Assembly: GCF_016056275.1 (NCBI RefSeq)
Contig: NZ_JAECZA010000289.1
Coordinates: 1 to 64,000, forward strand
Source: Dendronalium phyllosphericum CENA369
Lineage (GTDB): Bacteria > Cyanobacteriota > Cyanobacteriia > Cyanobacteriales > Nostocaceae
Length of the DNA stretch: 64,000 nt
Reading direction: 5' to 3'
The translations under genes were made by a program, and so were the position numbers. Positions 46,851 to 56,163 of the stretch are shown piece after piece (the first letter of the stretch is position 1; every line of letters begins with the position of its first letter). A model generated the notes under the pieces. That model was given only the letters and a program-made list of their open reading frames with translations, searched no databases and was not told the origin of the DNA.

Positions 46851-47075
46851 ATGTCGTATAAAGTTAGTATCGTTACCGAAAAAGATGAATATGGATATTA
46901 TGCTTATTGCCCTGAACTACCCGGTTGTCAATCTCAAGGTGATTCCCTAGAAGAAGTACAGGTAAATATTAAAGAAGCAGTTGAACTTTATATAGAAACA
47001 TTGTCAACTTCAGAAAAACAGACGCTTCAGAACAAGGAAATATTCACAATAACCTTAGAGGTAAAAGTTGCCTAA
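46851..47075 (+). CDS. hicB: HicB-family antitoxin
   Basis: The 74-residue protein is the partial RNase H-fold of HicB: YKVSIVTEKDEYGYYAYCPELPGCQSQGDSLEE and VNIKEAVELYIET, in parts. It has no C-terminal DNA-binding domain. It overlaps the remnant of hicA by 8 bases. With its partner broken it is either useless or a free antitoxin against other HicA copies. Confidence 0.9.
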   Translation: MSYKVSIVTEKDEYGYYAYCPELPGCQSQGDSLEEVQVNIKEAVELYIETLSTSEKQTLQNKEIFTITLEVKVA

Positions 47076-47307
47076 GCTGTCCCGCCTCGCTGCAACAGAA
47101 GCTTAAAAACTATTATTAGATGCAGGCTTTATTCAAATTAGAAGTAAAGGAAGTCACAGGATTGATTTTCGAGAATAAGTGAGAGTGGTGATTCCTTTTC
47201 ATTCAGGAAAAGTATTGCACCCAAAAATAGTGAAACAGGTTTTACAAGCCATTGACATTTCTGAGGATGAAACGACATCAGAAGAAGTACCTGAGACTGA
47301 TGAATAA
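47068..47307 (+). pseudogene. hicA: HicA toxin gene with two in-frame stop codons
   Basis: The frame starts at TTG 47068, overlapping hicB, and reads LPKLSRLAATEA, stop (47104), KLLLDAGFIQIRSKGSHRIDFRE, stop (47176), then VRVVIPFHSGKVLHPKIVKQ and on to a final stop at 47305. The pieces match HicA throughout, including the catalytic GSHR His. Both stops are TAA; the first stands where a Glu codon (GAA) is expected. Without the stops the protein would be about 79 residues. The toxin is therefore inactive, while the antitoxin is intact. Confidence 0.85.
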
Positions 47308-47338
47308 GCTCAAATTCATCAACGTAGCGATCGCATCC

Positions 47339-47755
47339 CTAAAACACCCGCTCAAAAGGCTTTTTGCGATAACGCCGATAAATATCAAAATCGCTATCCA
47401 AAGTAGCGATCGCAGCAATATCTAAGCGTTCCGAAATGACGATTAAGGATAAATCTGCAAAATCCCCTGGTAAATCTCTGTACTGAGTATTCAACTCAGC
47501 AATGCGTGAAAAGTCTTGCGGCAATAATTGTTCGCACTCATAGAGTTGTTTAGCAACATCTAGAAGAAACTCGTTTTGTGTACGCCAATCCAAGTTGAGT
47601 AACCACACCACTTGTGCTATACAAATAGGCGTAGTTACCAGCCTAGAAGTGCAGTTCTCAAAGAAGCGCCGCACTTGTTGATGATACCGATCTCTGGCGC
47701 TGTAGTACGCAAACAAAAACCCGCTATCCGCGAGTATGAGCGGGTAATAGGTCAT
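47339..47755 (-). CDS. PIN-domain toxin
   Basis: The 138-residue PIN protein has its acidic residues in LILADSGFLFAYY, DFADLSLIVISERL and ATLDSDFDIYRRY. It overlaps the antitoxin gene upstream by 4 bases (ATGA). It is probably a ribonuclease toxin. It differs from the PIN gene at 26676 and is not a recent copy of it. Confidence 0.88.
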   Translation of the reverse strand: MTYYPLILADSGFLFAYYSARDRYHQQVRRFFENCTSRLVTTPICIAQVVWLLNLDWRTQNEFLLDVAKQLYECEQLLPQDFSRIAELNTQYRDLPGDFADLSLIVISERLDIAAIATLDSDFDIYRRYRKKPFERVF

Positions 47756-48006
47756 GGATGGCGCTTGTGGAGATATTCGGCGATCGCTTTCTTACGCTTT
47801 GAGCGTTCCGATAGATCGGTTGGTGCATCTTGCAGCAGGTGTTCGGGATGTCCACCCCGCCTCTCAACCAAAGTTTTACCTGCTTGTAAGGCCAGCCAAC
47901 GCTCAGATATCAAGCGTCGAATTAACTCGCTCTTGTCTGTTTGCTCGTGAGCCAATATATCGGCTAACTGCTGTTCCGTTTCTTCGTCGAGTCTGACACT
48001 GAGCAT
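47752..48006 (-). CDS. Ribbon-helix-helix antitoxin
   Basis: From ATG 48006 the protein has 84 residues. MLSVRLDEETEQQLADILA with KSELIRRLISERW is a CopG/MetJ-type ribbon-helix-helix. The C-terminal part (HLLQDAPTDLSERSKRKKAIAEYL) likely binds the toxin. A longer frame starts at a TTG at 48027. Overlap with the PIN gene suggests coupled translation. Confidence 0.82.
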   Translation of the reverse strand: MLSVRLDEETEQQLADILAHEQTDKSELIRRLISERWLALQAGKTLVERRGGHPEHLLQDAPTDLSERSKRKKAIAEYLHKRHP

Positions 48007-48236
48007 AACTTTATATCGTACTTGCAATACAAGTATGACAAGTATAACGCAGAGCGATTAAATTTTGAATTTCGCAGCGGACAAAGCCAAATTACAGTTA
48101 TCTCACGCCCAAACACCAAAACACAAAGAAAAACTCTGTGCCTCCGCGTCTACCGAAGTTTGCTCAACGGGGGGGAACCCCCGCACGCAACTTCTCTGTG
48201 CGTGAGATTTCTTGATAAATTATTCGACTGTCTAGT
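48007..48236. repeat. Intergenic palindrome
   Basis: GGGGGGGAACCCCCG (48169-48183) forms a hairpin centre, flanked by CCGAAGTTTGCTCAACG and CGCACGCAACTTCTC; a related GGGGGTTCCCCCC centre occurs in the palindrome at 31863. Near 48140 and 48195 CTCTGTG recurs. No gene is visible. Confidence 0.5.
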
Positions 48237-49220
48237 TTACTCCAACAACCAGCGCGCTGCGTCTTTGGCATGGTAGGTCAAAATCAAGTCAGCACCAGCG
48301 CGTTTAAAGCTAGTTAAAGTTTCCATGACCACGCGCTTCTCATCAATCCAACCGTTGAGAGCAGCAGCCTTAATCATAGAATACTCACCAGAAACGTTGT
48401 AAGCGGCAACGGGTAAATTACTTGCTTCCTTGACGCGCCAGATGATGTCCATGTATGACAAGGCTGGCTTGACCATGAGCATATCAGCACCTTCGGCGAT
48501 ATCGAGTTCAATTTCTTTGATGGCTTCGCGGGCGTTACCTGGGTCCATTTGATAAGTTCTGCGATCGCCAAATTGCGGTGTCGATTCTGCTGCATCCCTA
48601 AATGGGCCATAATAAGCCGAAGCATACTTAGCAGCATAAGACATAATCGGCGTATCTTGGAATCCAGCTTCATCCAAGCCCTGACGAATTGCTTGTACAA
48701 AGCCATCCATCATTCCAGAAGGTGCAATGATATCTGCACCAGCTTTTGCTTGAGAAACGGCTGTTTTCTTCAATAATTCTAGAGTTGGGTCGTTGAGAAC
48801 CCGTCCCGTCAGATCGCCAACTTGCAAATAACCGCAGTGACCGTGACTGGTGTACTCACACAAACAAGTATCAGCAATTACAATTAAATCTGGTACTGCT
48901 TCTTTGACCGCCGTTGCTGCTTTCTGCACAATCCCACAATCGTGCCAAGCGCCAGTGGCATCGACATCTTTATCCGCAGGAATACCAAATAGAATAATAG
49001 CGGGAATTCCTAAGTCATAAACTGCTTTTGCTTCTTCAACAATTTTATTTACCGATAGTTGGTAAACTCCAGGCATAGATTTTACTTCTTTGGCAATTCC
49101 TTCACCTGGAACAGCAAAAAGCGGATAAATTAAATCATTTGTTGTCAACACAGTTTCACGTACCATTCGGCGCAGTTGAGAATGGGTACGCAAACGGCGG
49201 GGGCGATGTATTGGAAACAT
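48237..49220 (-). CDS. hemB: Delta-aminolevulinic acid dehydratase (porphobilinogen synthase)
   Basis: HemB joins two 5-aminolevulinate molecules to porphobilinogen for haem and chlorophyll. From ATG 49220 ([19 protein letters not shown]) it has 327 residues. The cysteine-type metal site is seen in [15 protein letters not shown], and the two active-site lysines in [15 protein letters not shown] and [14 protein letters not shown] longer frame of 20 residues upstream is unlike the family. Confidence 0.96.
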   Translation of the reverse strand: MFPIHRPRRLRTHSQLRRMVRETVLTTNDLIYPLFAVPGEGIAKEVKSMPGVYQLSVNKIVEEAKAVYDLGIPAIILFGIPADKDVDATGAWHDCGIVQKAATAVKEAVPDLIVIADTCLCEYTSHGHCGYLQVGDLTGRVLNDPTLELLKKTAVSQAKAGADIIAPSGMMDGFVQAIRQGLDEAGFQDTPIMSYAAKYASAYYGPFRDAAESTPQFGDRRTYQMDPGNAREAIKEIELDIAEGADMLMVKPALSYMDIIWRVKEASNLPVAAYNVSGEYSMIKAAALNGWIDEKRVVMETLTSFKRAGADLILTYHAKDAARWLLE

Positions 49221-49836
49221 AAATTTTTGTAAATAAAAAACGCCATGGACACAAAACAAAGCGTCACAAAAGCAGGGCAAAACGCTGCTGCTGTCGGACA
49301 GACTACAAACAGTGCTTAACTGTCCTTGCCCTACTCTTACTCAAGTTGTGGGGCAATTTCGTATTTTACAGCTTGACCGAACATCTAGCCAACGGATACT
49401 AAAATAACTATATTCAAAATCCAGCAAATTAATAATAAAGAAATTTAGATAACTAGGCATAAGGCATTATCCTAAAAACCCAATTCTTAATTTTTTAATT
49501 GACTGATGACTTTTAAAGACTACTACTTGGCTTAATGACTCTACAATGCTGAGTAAAAGTAAAAATTGAGAAATTCTGTAGCGTTTTCCTCAAGAATATT
49601 TCCCAAAGCAGGAATCTGGAGAAGAGAAAGACCCGAGAAGTAATTTGCGATCGCTTCTCCACATCTGTTTCATACCTCTGGTCTCCACCAACCCTGACTC
49701 AGCACTGAATGGAAGTAAAACTCAATATAAGTCTTGTTGGTTGCATACGACTCGATCGCGAGCATCGTTGCTTTAAGATTAAAAGACTCGCTAGAGTAGA
49801 AAAATTAAGTTAATTTTCAAGCAAACAAATACAGTT
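49221..49836. other. Divergent intergenic region hemB / prfC
   Basis: No gene or RNA is recognised in about 600 bases. It includes one HIP1-like site near 49648. Confidence 0.4.
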
Positions 49837-51459
49837 ATGTCAACTGAACTTCAGTCAGAACTTGATAAAGCAGTAGAACTTCGCCGTAACTTTGCAATTA
49901 TTTCGCACCCTGATGCAGGTAAAACGACACTTACAGAAAAGCTACTACTATACGGGGGAGCAATTCACGAAGCTGGTGCAGTCAAAGCCCGCAGGGCACA
50001 ACGCAAGGCGACCTCAGACTGGATGGCAATGGAACAACAACGGGGAATTTCCATTACCTCTACTGTGTTGCAGTTTGAATACCAAAATTGTCAGATCAAT
50101 TTATTAGACACACCCGGACACCAAGATTTTAGCGAAGATACTTATCGTACTCTTGCTGCTGCCGATAATGCAGTCATGCTAATTGATGCTGCCAAAGGTT
50201 TAGAACCTCAAACTCGCAAATTATTTGAAGTATGTAAATTGCGGGGTTTGCCCATTTTTACATTTGTGAATAAACTCGACCGTCCGGGAAGAGAACCTCT
50301 AGAACTGTTAGATGAAATTGAGCAAGAATTAGGATTGCAAACCTATGCAGTCAATTGGCCCATTGGTATGGGCGATCGCTTTAAAGGCGTATTTGACAGG
50401 AACATGCAACAAATTCACCTATTTGAACGCAGCGCCCACGGTAGCCGCGAAGCCCGCGATACCACTGTAGATTTGGGTGATGCTCAAATTGAAGAATTGC
50501 TGGAACAAGACTTATATTACCAACTGAAAAATGATTTAGAACTCTTAGAAGGAGTCGGGCCGGAACTGAATTTAGAACTGGTACATCAAGGAAAGATGAC
50601 ACCAGTTTTCTTTGGTAGCGCCATGACGAACTTTGGAGTAGAGTTATTCCTCAAGTATTTCTTGGACTATGCTCTAAAACCCGGTTCTCATAATAGCAGC
50701 GTTGGCGAAGTTCCCCCTACCTATCCCGATTTTTCCGGATTCGTCTTCAAACTGCAAGCGAATATGGACCCTAAACACCGCGATCGCGTGGCTTTTGTCC
50801 GGGTCTGTACTGGTAAGTTTGAAAAAGATATGACAGTCAATCATGCTCGAACTGGCAAAGTTGTGCGTCTATCTCGCCCGCAAAAACTCTTTGCTCAAGA
50901 GAGAGAATCGATTGATGAAGCTTATCCGGGCGATGTCATTGGTTTAAACAATCCAGGGGTTTTTGCTATAGGCGATACAATTTACACGGGGCAAAAGCTG
51001 GAATATGAAGGAATTCCGTATTTTTCACCAGAACTTTTTGCGACTCTTAGAAATCCCAACCCTTCCAAATTTAAGCAATTTCAAAAAGGCATTTCGGAAT
51101 TGCGAGAAGAGGGTGCAGTGCAAATTATGTACTCAACTGATGAAGCCAAGCGCGATCCAATTCTCGCAGCTGTGGGTCAGTTGCAATTTGAAGTGGTACA
51201 GTTTCGCTTACAAAATGAGTATGGTGTCGAAACCCTGCTAGAATTATTGCCCTACAGTGTTGCTCGTTGGGTTGAGGGGGGTTGGGAAGCTTTGAATCAG
51301 GTGGGACGTGTATTTAATACCACCACCGTCAAAGACAGCATGGGTCGCCCAGTATTGCTATTCCGCAACGAATGGAATTGCCAACAGTTACAGGGAGATC
51401 ATCCAGAGTTAAAGTTAAGCGCGATCGCCCCGGTATCCGGTCAACAACCAGTGGAATAA
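49837..51459 (+). CDS. prfC: Peptide chain release factor 3
   Basis: RF3 is a GTPase that recycles RF1/RF2 from the ribosome. The 540 residues show the G1 loop [18 protein letters not shown]3 [17 protein letters not shown]4 [15 protein letters not shown], and the later domain with [32 protein letters not shown] is the typical switch I. Standard length. Confidence 0.97.
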   Translation: MSTELQSELDKAVELRRNFAIISHPDAGKTTLTEKLLLYGGAIHEAGAVKARRAQRKATSDWMAMEQQRGISITSTVLQFEYQNCQINLLDTPGHQDFSEDTYRTLAAADNAVMLIDAAKGLEPQTRKLFEVCKLRGLPIFTFVNKLDRPGREPLELLDEIEQELGLQTYAVNWPIGMGDRFKGVFDRNMQQIHLFERSAHGSREARDTTVDLGDAQIEELLEQDLYYQLKNDLELLEGVGPELNLELVHQGKMTPVFFGSAMTNFGVELFLKYFLDYALKPGSHNSSVGEVPPTYPDFSGFVFKLQANMDPKHRDRVAFVRVCTGKFEKDMTVNHARTGKVVRLSRPQKLFAQERESIDEAYPGDVIGLNNPGVFAIGDTIYTGQKLEYEGIPYFSPELFATLRNPNPSKFKQFQKGISELREEGAVQIMYSTDEAKRDPILAAVGQLQFEVVQFRLQNEYGVETLLELLPYSVARWVEGGWEALNQVGRVFNTTTVKDSMGRPVLLFRNEWNCQQLQGDHPELKLSAIAPVSGQQPVE

Positions 51460-51649
51460 TTATTCACTCGTGAGGTGAAGCGCAAATCGTCAATAAAATT
51501 CGTAATTATTGCCCTACGACTCAAATCGTAGGCTGAGAAACAAAGAAAAATCAACTTTGTCTACAATTACGAATTATTCAGTCAGGGATCTGAATGCGTT
51601 TTTACAAAACCATGAATTAATTAAAAGAGATTGGAGTGCCAGAATTTCT

Positions 51650-53881
51650 ATGCCTTCACATGCCGAATCGTCTTTGGAGGCTGGTTTAGTTGCCCTCAAA
51701 CAAGGAAATTACCAAACAGCGATCGCTCATCTAGAGCCTCTAGTTAGTAGCCAGGGCAATGGAACTGCTAGCTTACAAGCCAAAGTTGGTTTAGTGATGG
51801 CTTATGCGCGCAGTGGCAAAGCTGATAAAGCGATCGCCCTGTGTGAAAGTCTCATTCACAGCCAAAATCCCCAAGTTAAAGAGTGGGCAGAACGTGCTCT
51901 CACACATTTAACCAAACGCAAAAAAAACAAAGAATCAAAAAATTTAGAAACTGGATTTGTTGCTTTTGATAATTCCCGCTCAAATAATCCCCAAGCTGCT
52001 GCATCACAAAAGACAAAAGTAGCAGCTGTGACTCCCCGCAATGCAACTGCCGTACCACCAGGGAGTTATCAAAAAACATTCATCGAAAAACCTGCCGTGC
52101 CACCTGGGGGTTTCTTGGGTGCAGGTTACACACAAATTAAAGAATTCGGCATTTATTGGCGGCAAGCAAAACGCGCCAAAGTATGGCAGCCTCTGCGTAA
52201 GCCCAACTTAATACCCTTGCGATTACTGGCAGCAGGAACATTTATTGCTCTTTTTTGCGTGCTGCGGGAAATCATTAAGTTCGTAATGGGATTTATTAAC
52301 TACACTTTAGTCAAATTACCTTACTTAGAGCCATTACAGCTTTTATACCGCGATCCGACTTATTTTTTAATGATAGTTTTGTTCGTCTTGGTTGTGGTTT
52401 CGCCGTGGTTACTTGATTGGCTATTAGCTTCTTATGGGCAGCGAGAGTTATCTAAAGATGTATTAAATAACCACAGTCGTGAGACAGGGCGGGTATTGCA
52501 TCGCTATTGCCAACAGCGCCATTGGCCGATGCCGAGACTGCGTATTCTACCAATTGCAGCACCAATGACTTTGACCTATGGGAATTTACCCCGTACTGCT
52601 CGGATTGTTGTCAGTCAAGGGCTGTTAGAACAATTGGCAGATGATGAAATAGCCACAATCTATGCTGGTCAGCTAGGGCATATTGCTCATTGGGATTTCG
52701 TGGTGATGTCTTTGGTATTGCTGGTAACACTGCCAATGTACATGTTGTATCGGCAAGTGTCGCACTGGGGAGACAAAACAAATAAAATTTGGCGCGTGCC
52801 GTTCACTATTTTGAGCAGCATCTTTTATGGAGTTTGGTGTTTCTTGACTGGAACTGCCTTATGGTTATCGCGGCTGCGGCTTTACTATAGCGATCGCCTT
52901 GCAGCCGAAATTACTGGTAATCCCAATGCTTTAACTCGCGCTTTACTCAAAATCGCTATTGGTGTTGCTGGTGACGTTCAAAAAGCAGAACACACTAGTT
53001 GGCAGTTAGAAAGCTTAAATATCCTGACCCCAGTAGGTTATCAACAAAGCCTTGCTTTGGGTAGCGTTGCGGGTCATCTAACCTTTGAATCTATTTTGAC
53101 ATGGGATAATCTCAATCCTTATCGCCGCTGGTTAGCGATTAACAATACCCATCCTTTAATTGGCGATCGCATCCAACGTCTGTGTCAAATAGCCCAGCAC
53201 TGGCACATAGACACCGAACTACATCTGACTAACCAACAATCATTGAGTAAACAGTCTTTAGAAGTAACGCGTCAGTCCTTCTTATTACAAACCGCTCCCT
53301 TTTTAGGCGTTCCTTTGGGTTTTTTGTTTGCAGGTCTGATTTGGCTGCTTTGGCAAACTGCTTTTTCACTCAAGTTTTTAAATTTAAAGTGGATATACGA
53401 AGACTGGTCTTTCGTCATAGGTTGCCTGCTAATTGGCTTTAGCATTGGTATGGTGATTCGGATGAACTCTTTTTTCCCAGATATCAAAAGCACTAACGCA
53501 CCAACTAATGACCTCCTGCCCAGCTTGTTAGCCAATCCATCTACTATCCCCATTGATAGTATTCAAGTACATCTTGTTGGCAAGTTATTAGGTCGTCGAG
53601 GTACTAGCAACTCTTTAGCACAAGACTTCATTCTTCAGTCCGGTACAGGTTTGGTGAAATTACACCATATTTCCTGGCTGGGGCAGCCAAATCTCCAAGA
53701 TTTCATCGGTCGGCAGATTACAGTTACAGGTTGGTTTCGCCGAGGCGCAACGCCTTGGATTGACATCCAAACGTTGCAAACTCAAGGTGGTAAAACAATT
53801 CATAGCCCTCATCCCATTTGGTCAACTGTTTTGGCAGTTGCCGCCCAGGCTTGGGGTGCATATATTTTCCTCATGGGTTAG
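51650..53881 (+). CDS. TPR plus M48-like membrane protein, protease motif lost
   Basis: I chose ATG 51650 (MPSHAESSLEAGLVAL), giving 743 residues; an upstream start adds 47 poorly supported residues. The first about 90 residues form TPR-like helices (KQGNYQTAIAHLEPLV, GKADKAIALCESLI). Membrane segments follow at about 200-310. The next part aligns with M48 peptidases, but the HExxH site reads YAGQLGHIAHWD (about 52661-52696): both His and Glu at its start are replaced. The C-terminal region has a further membrane helix pair and a beta-rich module (IQVHLVGKLLGRRGTSN, GRQITVTGWFRRGATPW). It may be a pseudoprotease scaffold at the membrane. Confidence 0.82.
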   Translation: MPSHAESSLEAGLVALKQGNYQTAIAHLEPLVSSQGNGTASLQAKVGLVMAYARSGKADKAIALCESLIHSQNPQVKEWAERALTHLTKRKKNKESKNLETGFVAFDNSRSNNPQAAASQKTKVAAVTPRNATAVPPGSYQKTFIEKPAVPPGGFLGAGYTQIKEFGIYWRQAKRAKVWQPLRKPNLIPLRLLAAGTFIALFCVLREIIKFVMGFINYTLVKLPYLEPLQLLYRDPTYFLMIVLFVLVVVSPWLLDWLLASYGQRELSKDVLNNHSRETGRVLHRYCQQRHWPMPRLRILPIAAPMTLTYGNLPRTARIVVSQGLLEQLADDEIATIYAGQLGHIAHWDFVVMSLVLLVTLPMYMLYRQVSHWGDKTNKIWRVPFTILSSIFYGVWCFLTGTALWLSRLRLYYSDRLAAEITGNPNALTRALLKIAIGVAGDVQKAEHTSWQLESLNILTPVGYQQSLALGSVAGHLTFESILTWDNLNPYRRWLAINNTHPLIGDRIQRLCQIAQHWHIDTELHLTNQQSLSKQSLEVTRQSFLLQTAPFLGVPLGFLFAGLIWLLWQTAFSLKFLNLKWIYEDWSFVIGCLLIGFSIGMVIRMNSFFPDIKSTNAPTNDLLPSLLANPSTIPIDSIQVHLVGKLLGRRGTSNSLAQDFILQSGTGLVKLHHISWLGQPNLQDFIGRQITVTGWFRRGATPWIDIQTLQTQGGKTIHSPHPIWSTVLAVAAQAWGAYIFLMG

Positions 53882-54065
53882 TCAGCAGTCAGTGGTCAGT
53901 TGTTAGTGGTCAGTGGTTAATAAGAGCGTTGCAGCCAGCCTTGTATCTGTACACAAGTCATTGGCAAAATCAGGACAACTGACAACTGACACGCAATGTA
54001 AACAAATATTGCAAATATTCTAAATCAGTGTTACATTTATTTACATCTTCAGTAACTGGCATAAT
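53882..54065. repeat. STRR-rich spacer
   Basis: GTCAGCAGTCAGTGGTCAG and further GTCAGT/GTTAGT units are answered by GACAACTGACAACTGAC about 90 bases on (53975-53991), so the stretch can fold into a hairpin after the M48-like gene. Confidence 0.55.
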
Positions 54066-54170
54066 TCAGCACTGTAAATCGGTTACTACAATCGGCTGGT
54101 CGTGCCAATTTATCTTCTGTATCCTCCCAACACAGCAGCAAATTAACCAGCCAATGGCTGGTTTTTGTTT
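54066..54170 (+). ncRNA. Candidate small RNA ending in a strong terminator
   Basis: A possible extended -10 box (TGGCATAAT, ending 54065) is followed by about 100 bases that end in a perfect 8-bp terminator. The middle contains an unpaired-looking TATCCTCCCAACACAG, whose CCTCCC could pair with ribosome sites. GGCTGG near 54093 can also pair with the CCAGCC arm of the terminator. There is no frame. No known cyanobacterial RNA family (Yfr1, Yfr2) is matched by eye. Confidence 0.35.
54145..54170 (+). terminator. Rho-independent terminator
   Basis: AACCAGCC (54145-54152), loop AAT, GGCTGGTT (54156-54163), then TTTGTTT. The stem is perfect. Confidence 0.75.
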
Positions 54171-54183
54171 CTAATATTCACTC

Positions 54184-54571
54184 TTGAGAAAAAAATATAC
54201 TTTATGCTACGATGCAATAATACTATCGTCGGAAATGTATGCGCTGAACTAGCTACGTAGAAAATACCGTGGTAATGTAAGGAATGGTATTTAATTCTGC
54301 GGGCAAGAGCATTGAAACAAATATTTACTGTGGCAGACAGTGGGCTAATAGATTTACAATTCTTAGAATTAAAGTGGTATTAGCTAGGCGTTGTATGCGC
54401 TTTTGTATTAAACAAGTTTGATCCTGACGAAAAACTGTATTGTATAGGTTGACAGTTTGGAGTAAAAAAATTGGTTTATGGCAGTTTTGGTCAATAGCAT
54501 CTATTTAAAAGCCAAAGCCAAGTGATTGTTTTCTTGCCTTGCCTGTTAATTCAACTCTGGAGGTATAGTTC
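54184..54571. promoter_or_regulatory. Leader region of the RRM gene
   Basis: About 390 bases without a gene. In related genomes such genes are cold-induced and have a long untranslated leader; I infer the same here but see no defined element except GGAGG before the ATG. Confidence 0.4.
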
Positions 54572-55063
54572 ATGTCCGTTCGCCTATATATAGGCAATTT
54601 GCCAAAAGAAGAAATAGATCGTCAAGACCTGCAAGCAGTTTTTGCAGCCGAAGGCGATGCTGTTACTACTAAACTTATCAAAGATCGCAAAACTGGTAAG
54701 TGCCGTGGTTTCGGTTTTCTCACAGTCAATAATGACGAACAAGCAGATCAGATTATTGAAAAGTATAATGGTCAATTGTTCAAAGACACCCCTATCAAGC
54801 TAGAGAAGGCATTACCTCGAACAAAAGGTGACGAAAACGAGGAGCAAGCTCCCAAAGCTGTCAATCAAAGTAGTCATCCTGCTCCTAACACAAATAAAGA
54901 CAGCAATCGGCGTGATAAAGGATCTAAAAAGTCTCGGCGTAGCGGTGGTGGTCGTGAAAGCACCACTACTAATGCTGACTCAGATGCTATTCGTCCAGAC
55001 CCACGCTGGGCTTCTGAACTAGAAAAGCTCAAGCAGATGTTAGCTGCACAAGCCACAAACTAA
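54572..55063 (+). CDS. RNA-binding protein with RRM (cyanobacterial Rbp type)
   Basis: One RRM covers residues 1-82: RNP2 is VRLYIGNLP and RNP1 is KCRGFGFLTV. The remaining half is a polar tail, with Ser/Arg/Gly-rich KSRRSGGGRES and a final helix PRWASELEKLKQMLA. The family often has Gly-rich tails and cold-shock expression. GGAGGTATAGTTC precedes ATG 54572. Confidence 0.92.
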   Translation: MSVRLYIGNLPKEEIDRQDLQAVFAAEGDAVTTKLIKDRKTGKCRGFGFLTVNNDEQADQIIEKYNGQLFKDTPIKLEKALPRTKGDENEEQAPKAVNQSSHPAPNTNKDSNRRDKGSKKSRRSGGGRESTTTNADSDAIRPDPRWASELEKLKQMLAAQATN

Positions 55064-55075
55064 GTGGAGAGAACT

Positions 55076-55119
55076 ATTAAAAATTAAAAATCAGAATTTT
55101 TTGATTTTTAATTTTTAAT
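55076..55119 (+). terminator. AT-rich perfect hairpin after the RRM gene
   Basis: Two 18-base arms (55076-55093 and 55102-55119, ATTAAAAATTAAAAATCA and its complement) enclose 8 bases. The stem is long but almost only A and T. Confidence 0.6.
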
Positions 55120-56163
55120 TAGCAGTAATTATCTAATTAGCCATCAAAGGGTGTTTATGTCCCTTGTTGTAAATGCGATCGCACCTGTAAAATATGGGTT
55201 TAACTAGCAGTAGCTTGGCTTCCTAGTCCGATGCGACTAAAAGACTTAGTGCTTTGTCTATGCAAAGTGCGCGCAAGCTGAACAAAGTTCTGCCAATAGT
55301 TAAAGTTGCGATCGCATTTGTTCAACTAATCTAGGCGTGTTTAAATCTTCCAGAGTCCGAACCAGCAGGGCAAGGACAAAGTAAAACTTATTCATCAAAA
55401 TAAACTTTAATTCTACAAATTTACATCAAGTAGTACGCTTGCGTCCTTTTTGATGTAAAGCACACAAAACTAAACAGCGGCTAGATCCCTCTAACTCCTG
55501 GCATTTTATGTTTTGAGACTTAGGGGGATTTTAATTTTGGCTATCCTCTTAACTATTGCTTGAATATTTGTAGCTTTTGCTACAATTGCTTATTTGAATT
55601 ATTAGCTCATTCTGTATGTAGATATTGTTTTTTTATTATTTCCATGTTTGGTAACAATATGTCTTACCAGTCAAAGCAAAATGTAATCGAACTATTAAAA
55701 GTATTATAGCTTACAAACCATATTTATTAAGTATAAGTATAAAAAGTAATTTTATTCCTACGTTTATATAATTAAACATTTCTCTTGAATTAAGAGTGCA
55801 TAATTTACTTGAAAATATTTTAATTGCATCATTAAAGTGCTTTATGCTACATTTGCTTATTTATTTAAGCAAGTATTATATGTATAATTTTGGCTATTTT
55901 AACATAATAGATACGCATCTATCACTAATACAATAGAAGTTCATCTATCACAAGTATTAGATACAAATATAGCAATTTACATATAAAGAGATTAAATATA
56001 AATACTGAGAAAGAAGTATAGATACTGTAGTGTATATATAAAAATGTTTCACATCCTAAACTAAAATAAAGATTACTCAAGGTTCCTCAATAATTGGATG
56101 AAGTTTGCGACTGGCACACTTGGAACCGTCGGATACCTTGTTACAATCAGCAACACACAAACT
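55120..56163. promoter_or_regulatory. Long AT-rich upstream region of the glycosyltransferase gene
   Basis: About 1 kb without a gene. A sequence GTATTATAGCTTAC at 55701-55714 fits GTA-N8-TAC, the NtcA box consensus, but such a match is expected by chance at this length. Direct repeats CATCTATCAC at 55916 and 55942 lie closer to the gene and might be an operator. Confidence 0.35.

Noticed and set aside
47339-48006. Recent duplicate of the PIN toxin pair at 26365-27119
   Set aside because: The toxins share only family motifs, and the antitoxins are of different types (RHH versus DUF2281-like).
54066-54170. Yfr1 small RNA
   Set aside because: The hallmark ACTCCTCACAC motif is absent; only a CCTCCC stretch is present.
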